DNA of 64,000 nt from Toxotes chatareus (GCA_016801885.1 CM028896.1:2852001-2916000), one strand, 5' to 3'. Numbered from the stretch's first letter, positions 23,481 to 37,144 are shown. The notes: generated by a model from the sequence alone, not told the origin. Program-made: numbers and translations.

Positions 23481-26400
23481 TTCCTGTGCTCTAAAAACAA
23501 CCCTGCCTGATGGTGGGGAATCACTGCCACTGTTCCCCACCATCTTGGTTTTCTTACTCATTGGCTTTCCACCCACATTTTTAACAGCCTCCATGACAGC
23601 TGGAACCTCCATGTATAGATGTCTGGCACCAGATGCCTATTTGTCATGCCATTATTGACACCAAGCTGTGTGACCTTTTTGTTTTTTCTATTTTTATTTA
23701 TTTATTTTTAAGTATCTGCAGGATTTACACAATGGCAGTGAGTGGCAGCTCCTCCCATAGAGCTTATGCCAGCCCAACTGCCAATGTACCCTTCTAGCTC
23801 TAGAAAATATTATGCAAATTTTTCTTTTGGCACAGAGTACTCCATAAGCTACTAAAATAAGCAAAAATATGAGTAAAATTCATGACTCATATTGTCCCCT
23901 GCCACCAGCAGTCCCCCACAACTGTAGACATATGCACAACTCCACTGCCAGAACTACTTTCACTCTGTCCTCAGAACACACAGCAAGAGCACAACTGATG
24001 GAATAGTAGTAACTTTTTTATGTGCAAGGCCAAGTCAAAATCAAGACGATAATGAATGTACGCAAGTCAAAGGCAGAGCCTGAACGGTGGCCAGGGGTGG
24101 TATAGCACCCTAACAGTCAAAGAATGTGATAGGCTGCTGGCTTGTTAGTATCTGAACTTTATCTTGTTGGAAAGTCAAATGACCCTAAAAAGACACAAAC
24201 CAACCACAAACTGATGCAAAACAACTCTTTCTGTGTCTTACTCCTATGTAGGAGGGGTTGGGGCCTTGACATGTCTGTGTCTAACTGCCCTTTTGTTTCA
24301 TAATCCATCACTGGCTGTAGGCTATTTGCAAATATTTGTGTATATTCATTTACTGGTGTTCATAGTAGAATATTTAAAGTACTGTATTTGGCATTCATTT
24401 GTTTGAATCCTCTGTTTTTGGTTTAACATACCGGCTTATGCCTTTGCAGAGCCTGAACCTTGTGTTTTTAAGGATGCAGACCTTGGAAGAACGTGTTTTA
24501 GGTGCATTTATTGTCATACTTGTCCATTGCATCTCTATCACTCTCCTGCTGAGATAGGAGCTGAATGGGGGGAAAATTGTTCGATCACCCAGTGTAGAGT
24601 GTCATCAGCTCAGTCAAAGCTGCTACTCCATCAATGTCATTGTTGTTTACTATTCTGCTGCATTGCGTCTTACTTATGTGCAGTGCTCCATCCTGCGAGA
24701 CTCAGAACTGTCATCTCCGAGCAAGTGAAAACAACTTAAACTTTCAACTTTAGCCTTCTGTGTAACAGGCTAATGCTGTTTTTTTTGTTTGTTTGTTTGT
24801 TTTTTTTTTCTCTCAGTCAATACAGTTTTCAGTGCTTTCTGAGACAAAGGTCACATTTCCTAGTCCAACTGTGGAATCTAGTTTAAAAGGTATAAAAAAA
24901 GAAAAGGAAGAGGTGGAGGGAAAAAAAAAGACAATGCCCAGCATCAGGGAGAGTTGTCTTTGGTGTGAAGCAGACCTGCTGCAAGGCTTGATTAAGGCAG
25001 TGGGAGACATTTTCTTTGCTGGAATTTACTCTGGAGTTCTTTGTTGATCCTGTTAACAATCAAGCTTTGATTTCATGATGGTAATCATCCATACTGCATT
25101 TCTGTTCAACATCTAGAATGTGTTCAGCATTATTGTCAGATCTGTGGTTGCCAGCTTAGTTAACCCTGATTTTAGAAAGGACCGGATTGTTGTCCAGCTA
25201 CAGTGTGTGATTTTTACTCTTGCAACTGAATGAGAACCATGTATATTCTGTGGCTCTGGTATGATTTTATAGAACCAGCCTTCTGTGAAAAGTTGATGTA
25301 GCTTTGCCTTTATGCATTCAAAGGTCTTGGCTAAACAACAGTGTCTCCTAACAAACTACTATCACATTTGTCAGCTGTGTCATATTGTAGGTGTAGTATT
25401 TCCGTGTTTACTGAAACAATAGAGCATTTACTTTTTGCAAGATGTAAGAAAATCTGCTCCATTGAAACTGTAGATCAATGGTAATTAAATTTTGATAATA
25501 CCCAGCATCTACAGCAGTCAAGCCCCAGTTTTTGGACAGATAAGTTCCAATCACGTCGTTTAAATTTGTTAATCTTAAACTCATCTATGAATACTTAAAT
25601 AATCAGGCTCCTGAGATGCTCAGTAGCTTGTCAGGGTTTCTGGCTCAGTAACACCTGGGGCATCCACTGGGAACTGTGAGGTACCCTTTCATAAATCCTC
25701 ATTTGGACAAACAGCTGTTTCTGTTTGGCCAATCAACACGTGTAACTCTACTCACAGAAATCGAAACAGATCATGCCTGAGATAATTTTAGACTCAAAAC
25801 GAAATAGTTTATTCCAGAGGGATCAGTCATTTGGCCAAGAGTGAGCTGGTACTTGTTGCTTTATGCCATTTTATTGTTTTGTTATTGTTTAGTTTTGTAT
25901 TTTCTTGTTGAGTTTTGCATCTGTGCTTAGTCCCTTTATGTATTTTAATTTGAGTTTAATGTTTCTTAAAGGTCCAGCTAGGGACAGTCATCACAAACTA
26001 GCTTAGGCTGCAAATGCTGTGGTATGTGCCACAGGTTTATGCTAAAAACAAATAAGCATTACATAAATAAAACATTAGGTTTCCTGCATTCTGTCATTCC
26101 TTAATCTTAACATGGAGGAAACCCTTGAAAATACTATTACATATGTCTCAATGGAAACTTTTTTTTCAGGCCCAGGCAGTTCACATTTACTTTCTAATTT
26201 CAAGCTGTGCTTCATAGATCATTCTATTTTCAGTCTCCCTGCTGTCTGAGAACTAGCTAATCTAGTATTTTCCTCTATCGAAAACTACACGGAATGGATT
26301 CTGTCACAGTGAGTGCTGACTTCATTTTTCACAATGGAGAGAATAGCCGAGCAGCTCGAGGATGATGGTGCTAACAAGTGCCTGTGCTCTTGTTTATCAG

Positions 26401-28260
26401 TGCTATCCACGTACGTCTACATAATCACAATGTAATTTCACTGGCGCGACAATAGCACTAGTAGTTAACACTTCCCACAGTGCATTTTAGATTTGTAGTG
26501 TTAAGGCTTTTCAGGGACAACTCTGAAGAATGTTGCTGTCCTACAGCCGTTGTACCATCTCCGAGACACTAATTGCACCCATTTTCGCTGGACATGTTCC
26601 CGTTGCTGTCCCCTCAGATAGAGCAGTTTTGTGTTTCTCTTTGGCCTAAGACTGATTCTCTGGTGAAGGCATCGTTAGGGTGAAGGATGAGAGAGAAGAA
26701 ACAGTGAGAGGAAAGAGAGAAGCAAAAAATGTGAGAAACTGATCCTTAAAAATCTTTAAAATTAGTCTGCCTTTAATGATGGCAAGTTGCAAACTGGTTC
26801 CACACTTTCCAGAGTCAAACAGATGGCAGGGCCATAACAAGCAGGTTTAGACTTAAGCAACTAACTTTCATAAAATATCTGATAACTTTGGCTTATAATG
26901 AAACCTGTGTATGTTCAGGATTTTTGCAATCCTAATTTTTGAGCAAATCCCACAGTAGTAGAAGTAATAGTAATCTGATAGTTTACAAGGACAATACTAA
27001 CTATAACAATGTTAAAAACTACATCACAAAGTCTGTCATATTTGACTTCTCTGATAATAATGTATGGTAGTCACACTTTTTCTGGCTCCAGCAGCAGCTA
27101 GAATGTCCCTGCCAAAGTGTTTTTGAGAAACACTGAATGACTCACCTGCAAATGCCAAGTTTTAAATGGGTTCATATGTGTGCGTCTAAATGAGATCTGC
27201 AAAGGTACCAAATCCTCATTATGCTCCAATGTGTAATTTATGGATTATACTCCTAAATACCTTTAGCATTATCCACCTCCTCAAGTAAATCTGATCTCAC
27301 ACAATTCAGCACGATTTAAATTATTCAGTGTGGTTAATTGAGGGCAGGAAATGCTCAGAATCTGTTGCTGGTCTGGGGGCTATGTGTAAGGTAGCCATGG
27401 TTAAATGCAAAGACATCAAAGCACAAACCCTCCACAAAATTAAAAAAAAAGAAAAGAAAAAAAACCTCTACTGCTTTAGTTTGGTTTGCATATTTGGTGC
27501 CTTTTCTTTCCACAACAAGGTTTATATCCTGTAGGCAGAATCACGTGGCTGTGGGGAAATACTGTACAATAAACTGCATATTAGTTATTCATTCCAAATC
27601 CCTCTTTGTGAACCACATAACAAAGTACCCCATGTTCAGCTGAGACACCCCCCTTTTTTTTTCTTTTTTTTTTCCTCCCGTGAATCTGGATCATAATGTG
27701 CCACACTGATGATTTCGTGCAGCTCTTTTCTCTTCTTTGCTTCTTCTCTCACTGAGGTATTTGACGCTGTGATGCGCTCTGTGAGAAGTCTGGGCTACCA
27801 GTCTTTTTTTTTTTTTTTTTTTTTGATGTCACGGAGATATTAGTGTGTGGAGGTGCGCAACAGAGCAGCATCTAAATTCACAAAGGCATGGATGGTGCAC
27901 TCTTCTTCAGATTTTGGCTCCAGTCTGTCATTTCTGGCCTGAGGGCCACGGTTCCATTTCCTCACCCTTCATTACTGAACATTAGAGGGTAGAAGTGCTT
28001 GTTAAAGGGAATGAAAATCCCTTCTGTTGGATTTTTAAAAATTCATATTTGGCCTCCATCAAAATTCAAACCAGCAGAAAGGAACTCCGTATCATTATGG
28101 ATTACATTCATATGGGATCAGTTGATACATAGCTACAGATGTCGCATGGTAAAACACTATAGCTTTTATCAGTCACATGGCTTGTTTCAAATGGATACAG
28201 CTGATACATGAGAGTCAGTTTTTCACTTTCTTCCAGAGAAATATCTTAACTTGTACATTC
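23481..28260. other. No recognised gene or transposon
   Basis: AT-rich DNA. A T-rich run at 24780-24812 ends in CTCTCAG and resembles a splice acceptor, but no convincing exon follows. Poly-pyrimidine tracts lie at 27650-27675 and a 21-bp T run at 27804-27824. Confidence 0.4.
27804..27824. repeat. Poly-T run (21 bp)
   Basis: Twenty-one consecutive T residues without a recognisable retroelement attached on the minus strand. Confidence 0.9.
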
Positions 28261-28263
28261 TCA

Positions 28264-28440
28264 GGGGACATTCACGGTCCTCTGAGGATGAATCCTGATG
28301 ACTTTTGTGATCCCAGCCTCAGCTGCTGTTTGTGTTTAATGAATACTAGTAAATATTACCAAGCTAACACACTAAACTAAGATGGTGAACATTAAACTGC
28401 TGTATTAGCATGGTGATGTTAACCTTTATCTCAAATCATG
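28264..28440 (+). repeat. Dispersed repeat family A, copy 1
   Basis: Contains GGACATTCACGGTCCTCTGA, GGATGAATCCTGATGACTTT and ACACACTAAACTAAGATGGT. These are the hallmarks of a teleost repeat (ATTCATGGTCCCCAGAGGAT... ACTAAGATGGTGAACATGG) that I know to be high-copy. Further copies lie at 39090-39245, 41888-42240 and 58365-59112. It is non-coding; its class is unknown to me. Confidence 0.7.
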
Positions 28441-29187
28441 GCCAGACTGTTGTTAGAGGCCATAAAAGGTTAAGACATATCTGATCTGCTGAGCTGAGAA
28501 GAGATTTAACATATGTATCAAACATATGTTACCTGTGCAAACACACACACAAGCAAAATTCCTGAGTAAATCACCGTCATGTGACGTTTTGTTGTTTCCC
28601 GACCTTTTGCTCAGTTACACTGTCTTAATCTCTTTAGAGCAAAAAGACTTTTTCTCCCATTGTAGCTCTGTGCTTTTTGGAGAAACATGAGGGCGTAACT
28701 GACTACGATATTCACCACAAGGTGTCTCATTTGCCTTGCTGCTGGCTGTGTCACTCCTTTTTTTCTTTTTTGTGCATTCATTATAGTTTTAAAATTCAGA
28801 ACTTCCACTTTTCCCTGCCAGCCTTTGGACTCAGCTAAAATATTTCACAAATTGCAGTGTTTGAAAACAAGCCTCACAGGGGAAAATGGTTATTCTCTCC
28901 TTCACATCTGTCTACTGTACCTGTGCATTTCTTTTTGTATGTGAACATAATGTCATAATGTATGCCTGCCAGGTGTCATCACTCTGTGGCAAAATTAGTG
29001 GACTAAATGACTGAAGCTGAACACTGTCAGCACCCTATCATCTGCAATGCTGGTATAAAACAACACAAATCTATTATGATGTGAAACTCACAGAAAAATC
29101 AGTACATATACACAATCCCTTACTATGTGTCCCAATTCCATACTACACATTACCCCTAAGCACTTGACTGCATACTGTGTTTTAAAA
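28441..29187. other. Unassigned DNA between repeats
   Basis: No recognised element in this 750-bp interval. Confidence 0.4.
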
Positions 29188-29191
29188 TTAA

Positions 29192-29396
29192 AGGAATAGT
29201 TTGACATTTTGGGAAATGCACATTCTTGCTGCTTTAGCTCTGGTTGTTTTCTGCTATAATTCCAGTTTTAATGCTAAGCTAAGTAGGTCAGCTGCTGCCT
29301 GTAGCTTCACTTAGCAAACAGAAATGTGAGTGGTATTCCTCTTCTCATCTAACTTTCAGCAAGAAAGACAATTTCCCAAAGTACCAAATTTTTCCA
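29192..29396. mobile_element. 205-bp TTAA-flanked MITE, family 2
   Basis: The left end, AGGAATAGTTTGACATTTTG, is preceded by TTAA at 29188-29191. The right end is the degraded inverted copy (ATTTCCCAAAGTACCAAATT then TTTCCA), agreeing at 20 of 26 positions, followed by TTTA instead of TTAA. The interior, with TTTTAATGCTAAGCTAAG and TCTTCTCATCTAACTTTCAG, matches a compact family common in percomorphs. No coding capacity. The TTAA target and similar size suggest the same transposase class as the MITE at 10076-10428, although the ends differ. Confidence 0.8.
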
Positions 29397-29678
29397 TTTA
29401 CATATAGTGAGTATGCATACTAAATCTGCAAAGTGTATGTTTGAGAATAGATTATAGATGGTGGTTAAACTGCTCCTGGAAAAACCCTTTAAAAAAACAA
29501 AAAACAAAAAAACAATGGCCTTCTAAAGTTACAGTTGATTGGTGTCCATTAGTACAAAAACTTTATACTATGTGCTAATCTGTGCAATGAATTAGGCTTC
29601 AGAAAAGAAAAGAGAATCTAAAAAATACTCCCTAAAAAACATGTTATTTATCATTGTCCTACAGAATGACACAAATTT

Positions 29679-29709
29679 ATTATTTTATTTTATTTTATTT
29701 TATTTTATT
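29679..29709. repeat. (TATTT)n microsatellite
   Basis: About six TATTT units ending in TATTC, between two dispersed repeats. Confidence 0.9.
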
Positions 29710-29799
29710 CTTATCTGATGTCCTTGACAGTATAATTTGTCAGTGCCTTCCAAAACCTTTAGAAATCACTGGTGGAAAACATAAAACCCTTTTCTGAAC

Positions 29800-30030
29800 T
29801 GACTCTGGTATGGTTAGGGTTTGGTTAAGTTTGGGCACAAAAAAACAACTTTGTTAAGATTAGGGAAAGATTGTTGTTTGAGTTGTAATGACCTGGTTAA
29901 GGTTAGAGACAACCATGGTTAAAAGAAACCAGTGCTGACTGTTGGTAGGAAATAAGAAGCAAACAATGGTCTCCCATGTCAAAGCTCTATGCTCTGTTGA
30001 CCCATCCTCTACCCTTTACAGATTTTGTGG
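29800..30030 (+). repeat. Dispersed repeat with TTAGG-like units
   Basis: The sequence TATGGTTAGGGTTTGGTTAA, then GATTAGGGAAAGATTG, CTGGTTAAGGTTAGAGAC, and GACTGTTGGTAGGAAAT, and the end CTCTGTTGACCCATCC, match a common teleost repeat in which GGTTAGGG-type units recur. Despite the wording it is not a telomere array: the units are irregular and the rest is unique to the family. Class unknown. Confidence 0.6.
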
Positions 30031-32889
30031 CTTTGCAACAAATTAACACTATTTCCTCATTTGCTCCTGATAGACAAGAGTCAATGTGTTGTGTTATGTT
30101 GTTTTAAGGGTTTTTTTCAGTCATTTTTCTTGAGAAGACCAACATGCTGTATCCTTTAGCTGTTTAGTGCGTCCTTTAACTGTGTTTCTCTAGAGGGATA
30201 ACGGCATAATACCACAAGAATCATAAACTGTGATTCAGACATAAAAAACTGAATAAACAGCACCCCTGTGGCAGAGATTGACTTCTTGGAATAGGAAAGG
30301 GCAGAATTTTTAAATGAAATGCAACCTCCTGGTGGTGGTGGTGTGGAGGTGGAGGGGGCAAAGTCCTTTTAATGATAAGAGAATATGAACAGCAAGAGGT
30401 ACAGTATGAGTTTAAGCAGGGTGAAATAATTAGCTGCAGCCCGATGGTGACTGAGAAATGGCGTGCACTTTGAGTCTCCCTGCTTGAACTTATGTTCCTA
30501 CGTGCATTGATAGATTGGCTCTGGAGTTACTTCGTTTAATAGTGTCTCAGTCAACTGTGAAATGTTTTCCAGTAGATGCAAGTAAAAAAAAAAAAAAAAT
30601 GTTATAGTACAGATGCTACAAGTATAAAAACCAAGTCTGGAAGTCGGGCCTGAGTTCAGCTCTCTATATGATGAATAGTTCTCTGCTTCACTGAGGCACC
30701 AACATGAAACTCTCCTGCTGAGTTTCATTAATAGCTTCACTCATATCCCTCAGATTTTAATTGGCCTTCATCTGAATGGCTCGGATGAGTTAAAAAGGTA
30801 TCGATTAGCGCAGGACGGTATTTAACGGTCCTCCAAATGTGTAACTCTCAGTCAGCAGGGAGTAGATGTAAAGCTTTCTTCCCTCACAGCTGTTGCCAGT
30901 AATGTGCCCTTTCAATTCACGTTTCTTCCTGCTTGAGTCTCTGCCCTGTTATCTATCTATGACTCATCTCCCCTCCTTGCTTTCGCAGACTAAAACAGAA
31001 TTCCTCTGGTTATTGACTCCTTTGAAAAGTCAGTTTACTGATGCAAATGTTTCCAACCTTTCTAATTTACCACAAGTAAGAGAAACTTTATTAAAAGTTT
31101 AGTTAGAAAAATAAAAGAGGGGTGGTTGTATGAGGTTTTTTTTTTTTTTTTTTTTTTTCAAATCATGAAATTAGATTTCAGACTTCGACTTGCATTTGTT
31201 CTTTTCATTTTAATGATTACCTATCAAAATAGCAGCAGCTGCTTTAAGGTGTGACTATGTTATTGCAACTGACTGTTTCAAGTGTATTACTGATCGCTTT
31301 GATGTGATTTGTCAGTACACTGCATGACAGAACTCCCAACCTCAGGATTAAGACAGGAGGAGAGATCAAATAAAACTAGCTGGCTTTTGGAAAGACACAG
31401 GAAAAAGTGCAATAAAGCATGAGACACTGCTTGAAACTGACATAAATATTTTTGACTTTGTGACAAATCAAAGCTGAAGTGCGTAAGAGCCTGGTAAAGA
31501 GGAATATGAATCTGAGGGTGTGGTGATCATTAAATTCACTCTCATCCAGTCACATCTCTGGTCTCCCATCTCTGAAACAGCTTTGTCAATCACAGTGAAG
31601 TGTGACAACAATGATTCAACAAATGCAGAGACACTTCTTCTGGAAGTCATGATGTTGTCTTGATGTTTCAGCGTGAACACACGCAGCGCCACAATGAGTT
31701 GTTTTTTGACAGTTAATTAGTACAATGGCAACGGGAGTAAATGATGAAATAATAGTTTGGTGAAGTCGTTTACATGATTGCATCAATCTGATGCCACTTC
31801 AGTCTTAATTTGGCTCCGTTTCATGTTGCAAATTGTCACATCATATTGCAAAATATGATACAGCAGCATCTGCTCTGTAATGTGTCTCTCAAGAAAATAC
31901 CAAGCTGGTCGTTGCACCGCCGCGAAACAAGGGCCCTGAAATGTGTTGTTTGTCACAGTTCATTGAATTGCCAAGTGTGAAGAATTTAAACAATAACTAT
32001 TGGAGCGGAAAAGTCGATCCCATCAAACCAGTGCTTGCACAAACAGTGATATATAAAAGAGTAGTGATGCTTAGGAGAATTTTTGATTTACAAATTCTGT
32101 CTGAAAATGCAGTATATTTTATCCGACTGGCAAAAGGCTTTGTGATGTCCTCCACACAAGATCATATGAAATGATCTCTATGGTCGTTCAGGTTGGAGGA
32201 TGTGTTGACTTTATGCATAAGAAAGTACCTGTTAACAACTGAAAACACAACTTTGAAAGCTGAATACACAAACGTCCATCTTTGCTCATTCAATTTCCCA
32301 TTACATTAGTTTTTGGTGACAGTCTTTTTCTTATTTATTAATTTTCTAATCAGTTGTCTCGGTGCATAACTGTAACTGAAGATCAATTGTAATATTTTTT
32401 TTCTTGTGAACACACACAGACACACACTGTGTAACAATTGTTCTAATAATGCATATCAAGTGTTCACTGAGGTGACTGCCTATTTTGATTCAGAAAGATG
32501 ATTTTTTTTTTTGTTTTTTCTTTGTTGCTGGAATCACTAAAGGTTGCTGTGTGCCACTCAGGGGGATTTATCTGGAATACTGAGATGAAATAAACAAACA
32601 GCATTTGCCTTATCTTTAGCCAAAGCTCTCCAATATCTCTGCACATAGACTTCAAAGGGAGTATCATTCTTTTTATTAGGTTAATCATAGTTTGGATCTC
32701 TCTTTTAAAATGGTTAGATCAAAAGGCAAAGCCACGTTATTATGTGGAATTCTGGAGGAAATGCACAATCGATCAAATGTGGAAGCAGAAAGGGAGAGAT
32801 TAAAAAAAAGAATAAAAATGTTTGATTGTCATTCTGTGCCCGATGAGATGATACAGGCCTGATCAATATTCCACATCCATACTTTTTTG

Positions 32890-32892
<3 letters not shown>
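30031..32892. other. Unassigned DNA with homopolymers
   Basis: No recognised element. Notable runs: 16 A at 30584-30599, 23 T at 31136-31158 and a GGT-rich stretch at 30332-30345. Confidence 0.4.
31136..31158. repeat. Poly-T run (23 bp)
   Basis: Twenty-three T residues; no retroelement tail recognised beside it. Confidence 0.9.

Positions 32893-32944
<52 letters not shown>
32893..32944. repeat. (GA)26 microsatellite
   Basis: Fifty-two bases of uninterrupted GA on the plus strand, the purest and longest dinucleotide repeat in the window; likely length-polymorphic. Confidence 0.97.
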
Positions 32945-32945
<1 letters not shown>

Positions 32946-35900
32946 GTCCATTACGCTATTTGTCATGAAGTTCCCCAGAGTTTGCCTCGAGCAATATTAA
33001 TACCATGAATTAGAAATGAAAGCATGCAGCAGCAGGTACCGTCGAGCTGCTACATTTCATATGAGTGGGTGAATACTTAGTGACAGAAGTTGGCTATTGC
33101 TCCCTTGGTCGAAGCAATTATACTGTTCAACGGGCACATGATATCTGATGAGGGGAAACTTCACCACATCTCTTTGTATGTGTCATCTGGATGTATCCTT
33201 CCTGCACAACAGTATTGTTCTGCTTGAGAGGATTAACATGACATCCATATTAATGTAAAGCTTTCACATGCGGGACCAAGTCCATTGTAAGATTTCAGTT
33301 GACTGATGTGTTGAAATCGCATTATCTAAAGATAGTAATTTTAGACAGGGCTTCCACTTATAATCCTGAGGGAATTTTATCCATGAATATGTAAATAACA
33401 AGGAATGTTTGTGATTAGACCATCCTGTAGGAAAAATCCAAAGAATTTACAGACATAAACATAAACATTTCACAGTATCAGATATTAATTGCAAAGTACA
33501 AAAAAAAAAAAAAAAAAGTAAATGGCCACTTGACATGGATCATTTATCTGCTGTAGCACTCAGTTTATGCTATGTTAGACAGGATGTACTGATCCATGGA
33601 GCCAGTGAGATAAAAATCGCTGCTTTTCTGGAACATTGATGTACATTGATGTTGCCAAGTAGGACAGTGGTGTATTCAGATGTGTCAGCGCATGTCAACC
33701 CAGAGATGACATGTGTCAAGACAGTGTGTGGGCTTCTATAGAAAACAACAGCAAAAGTTTTTTTTTTTGAAGTGCAGAATAGCTTTTAAGTCCTTAAAAC
33801 CGCTTTCATGATGCTTTTGATGTCAAGTAATAGTTGGCTAAAACAATTACTTTAACCAAAATACATGCCTTGCTATGTCATTTATGCGGTCATATACTAT
33901 GTAGTTAATTATCATCTGTGTTATTATAATATATGCATGTGTGAATGTATGTGATAATATCCAATGAAGTTTTACTTTTCACAAAAAAACAAACACTTGA
34001 TGTGTTGGGACTACTGTAATTTTGTTTAATTTTAAAGCCCCTGAAAACTTTGCTTCACATCTCAGTTATTTCTTTAACATTAAATATTCATGACCAAATC
34101 GGTAAGAGTCAAAGTGACAAAAATATCTTTAAATGTAATGTCTTTGATGATTGTCAATCAAAAACTCTGCTTCATCAGAACTCTGTGGATGTGGGTTAGA
34201 CAAGTTTTAATTGACATTAAAAGAACCACTGAGAGGGAGTACAAATTTGGGAGTATTACTGAACTCTGACATCTGAATTATCTTGAGAAATGACTAATGC
34301 TTTTTATTTCCTCTGCTCTGGCCCACTGTTAGTCTTTGTTTCTTATACCAGTTTCCTATTTGGAATTGCACTATTAATTTTTAAGGTCAAACTCTGTCTC
34401 ACCACCAGTCATTTGTAATAATGCTCCAGTTATTTTCAGATATTTATCTAAAGTTAGAAGTTAAGTCTGGTGCACTACTGTTGCACATACTGATGCATTT
34501 GAAATGAAACGCTTTCCCATATGTATCTCAGTCTACACAGTTCTGAAACAGCAGTTGTTTTTCTTGTAACCGCACGTCCCTGTAAAGGTTCGAGTTTAAA
34601 GGGTCAAGGCACGTAGACTGATGAATATCGACGGACGACACAAACATTTTTGTCATCAAAATTGGAGACAAAGTTGTTGACAGCTATTCCTGTCACACCG
34701 GCACTCTTCCACAAAATTACTCAGAAATCAGCAAGCCGATCAATAAAGGACATTCTCAGAAAATTATCTCCTTCACTTGAGCCTTCTTCACTGACTACGA
34801 GCAACTTGCAGATGTAAGCTGAAAAGAAATGGTTGCATGCGTGTTCTGTTGCTACTGGTTGGCCTGCATGCAAGAATAGCTTCTTTTATTTCAGCATCAG
34901 AGGCAGCTACACTTCTTTTCAGTGAAGTGCTGGCATGAATTTCTATAATGGGCAAACATGCCGTAACATGTCAATCAACATAGCTGTAGCAGAATCCTCA
35001 GTGAGTTTGTTTTCTTTGCAGGACACTGAAATATCATGTTTTACAGCTAATGTCAAGATGAGACACAGGCTCTTATTTTGAAGCCTTTTGGTATAAATAG
35101 CAAGAATAAAGGAATCAGCAGTGAAGAATAAAATAAACTTGGAAGAGATGATGTGCAAACATGGTCTTAAAATTATGACTGTGAGATACAGAAGACTTTA
35201 AAGCTTAATTACAAGATGAGAGAGTTTAATCCTGGGCTGTAAAACTGAAAATGCAGTATATTGTTCACGGCATGCACATGGCAGATGTAGATGGTGTATC
35301 TTGATTTAATGTGACGCTACACCTGCCTCTGACAATGATTCATAAGAGTCCAAAATCTCAATTAACTTGTCATTGTAGCACAAACCATTGAGTCCTCATT
35401 ATGTACGGAATAGTGAATGAGTAGACGAAGCACTTTATGATCAACACATCGTTTACTTCACGCTTCTTTTGGAAAAAACCCCAGAAAGGCCACCATCTGG
35501 CCAATGTGGGTGGCCATCACCAGGCCACCTGTACAGGCTGAATCCTGAATCATCTCTCTCATGTCAGGTAAAGTCCTCGCCCGGGCCATGTCTGTTTGGG
35601 AGCAGCCAGCCCTGCTGTGTGTTAATCAGCCCTTGTTTACAGCAGAGGTGATGAAGGTCTCTCATCATCCAGCCTCTGCGAGAGAAGTGACCAAGGCGAT
35701 TTGGGCCGCGTGCCAAGCGTAGGCGATTGAGTTTCATACGTTAGCGGTGGAGTCTGGCTGGAATGAGGAGTCTCTCCTCAGTGCTTTTCTACAAAGGTGC
35801 ACCTGAGTAGAAAGGCACCTCTATTCTCTGTACAGAGAAGGGAAATTAAATCAGTTATGTTTTCATTTTATCTTCAGGATCTCATTTCTCAAAAAGCACG

Positions 35901-37144
35901 TGTGTGTGTATCATGTGAAAACACATTGTAAATAGTGATGACAGTGAATTTCAAGGCACACAAATATTCAGTGTTCCTGATGTGCTGCGATGGTGTGTAC
36001 TGTGAAAAGAAAAAAAAATCAAATGTCAGTGTGAGTCTCATATGTCCAGTTCATTCAGACTGCAGCACTTTTCAATACAGCAGACTTAGACAAGGATCAT
36101 GATGTAAACTATGGATCCACTGTATCAAATAAATGGAATTTCCCATAAGATAAAATATATCAAAACGGGCCGAATCACCTTCAGCCTGTTTTCCCCTCCC
36201 TCTACTGTTGGAGGGGCAGATTAATTAGAATTGGCTTAAGCCTTGAGGGGAGGCAAGCTCTGCTAGACAGATGCTGTTTGAACAACAAACCGGTGTTCGG
36301 ATATTAAAGGAAGATGAGAAAATTGGACTAATTGGAAATGAAGGACATATGGGTCATGCAAGTGCTCTTATGAGACTGGAATATCACATCATAAGATGCT
36401 GCTTCTCCTCTGTTGAGTTGCATACTTATTTACCAATTTATAAAGATGTTTTTACACATTTTAGTTAGTTAGTCTTTTTAAGATATTTTGTTTTTATTTT
36501 CACAAAGTACAAATGAACTAATGGAATGAACTTATAGTATTCCAGCTTTACAGTGAGATTCATGTACATTTTTCATATTTTTAGACCACCCGTCATCTGA
36601 CCTTGTTATTTTTGTTCCATTGTTGTTATTGGTAATAACAAAAATGGCCCACCTTTTTCTTTAGGTGCCACGGTCACGCTTTAAGCATTCATCTCACCAT
36701 ATTTTTTGGTGACCTGAAGCTTTGTGAGTGTTCTAATCAGGTGTGTTTTCCTACCTCGCAATATTGTGAGCACCGAGGTGCTGAAAAATCCTTTCACCTA
36801 TGCCTTTTCTTTTTTTTTTTTTAATCTTTTGAGATTCTGTGGTATATTTCAGACATTATACACTACTTCTGACCCTTTTTTTTTTAAACCAATAACAAAC
36901 AAACCAATCAGATAACAGGAGGGCACCAGAGAGTACAGGCTGTATGCTGTTTGTATGTGGTAACAAGCATGAGACACCAGTCCAAACATTGACCTTGACA
37001 AGTGTTTCCTTTGCTTCTAAGTTCCCATGAGATATACAGTAGGGTTTAAAGTATTCCCAAGCTTCAACTGTTGGGGAACTGAGCATTGTTGAGTCTAATT
37101 ATTTATCCATAATGATCACATACTACTGTCATGTGTGATCCAGG
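32945..37144. other. Unassigned DNA; possible conserved non-coding stretches
   Basis: No recognised gene or transposon. The first 250 bp after the GA repeat and 35460-35760 are more balanced in base composition than their surroundings. An 18-bp A run is at 33500-33517, and a short hairpin (TGTTATT, GGT, AATAACA) lies near 36625. Confidence 0.35.

Noticed and set aside
23812..23819. ATGCAAAT octamer
   Set aside because: An 8-mer is expected about once in a window of this size; no supporting context.
24793..25047. 84-codon frame after a poly-T/CTCTCAG tract
   Set aside because: The acceptor-like tract comes from a T run; the peptide has long lysine/glutamate strings from A/G-rich sequence and no domain.
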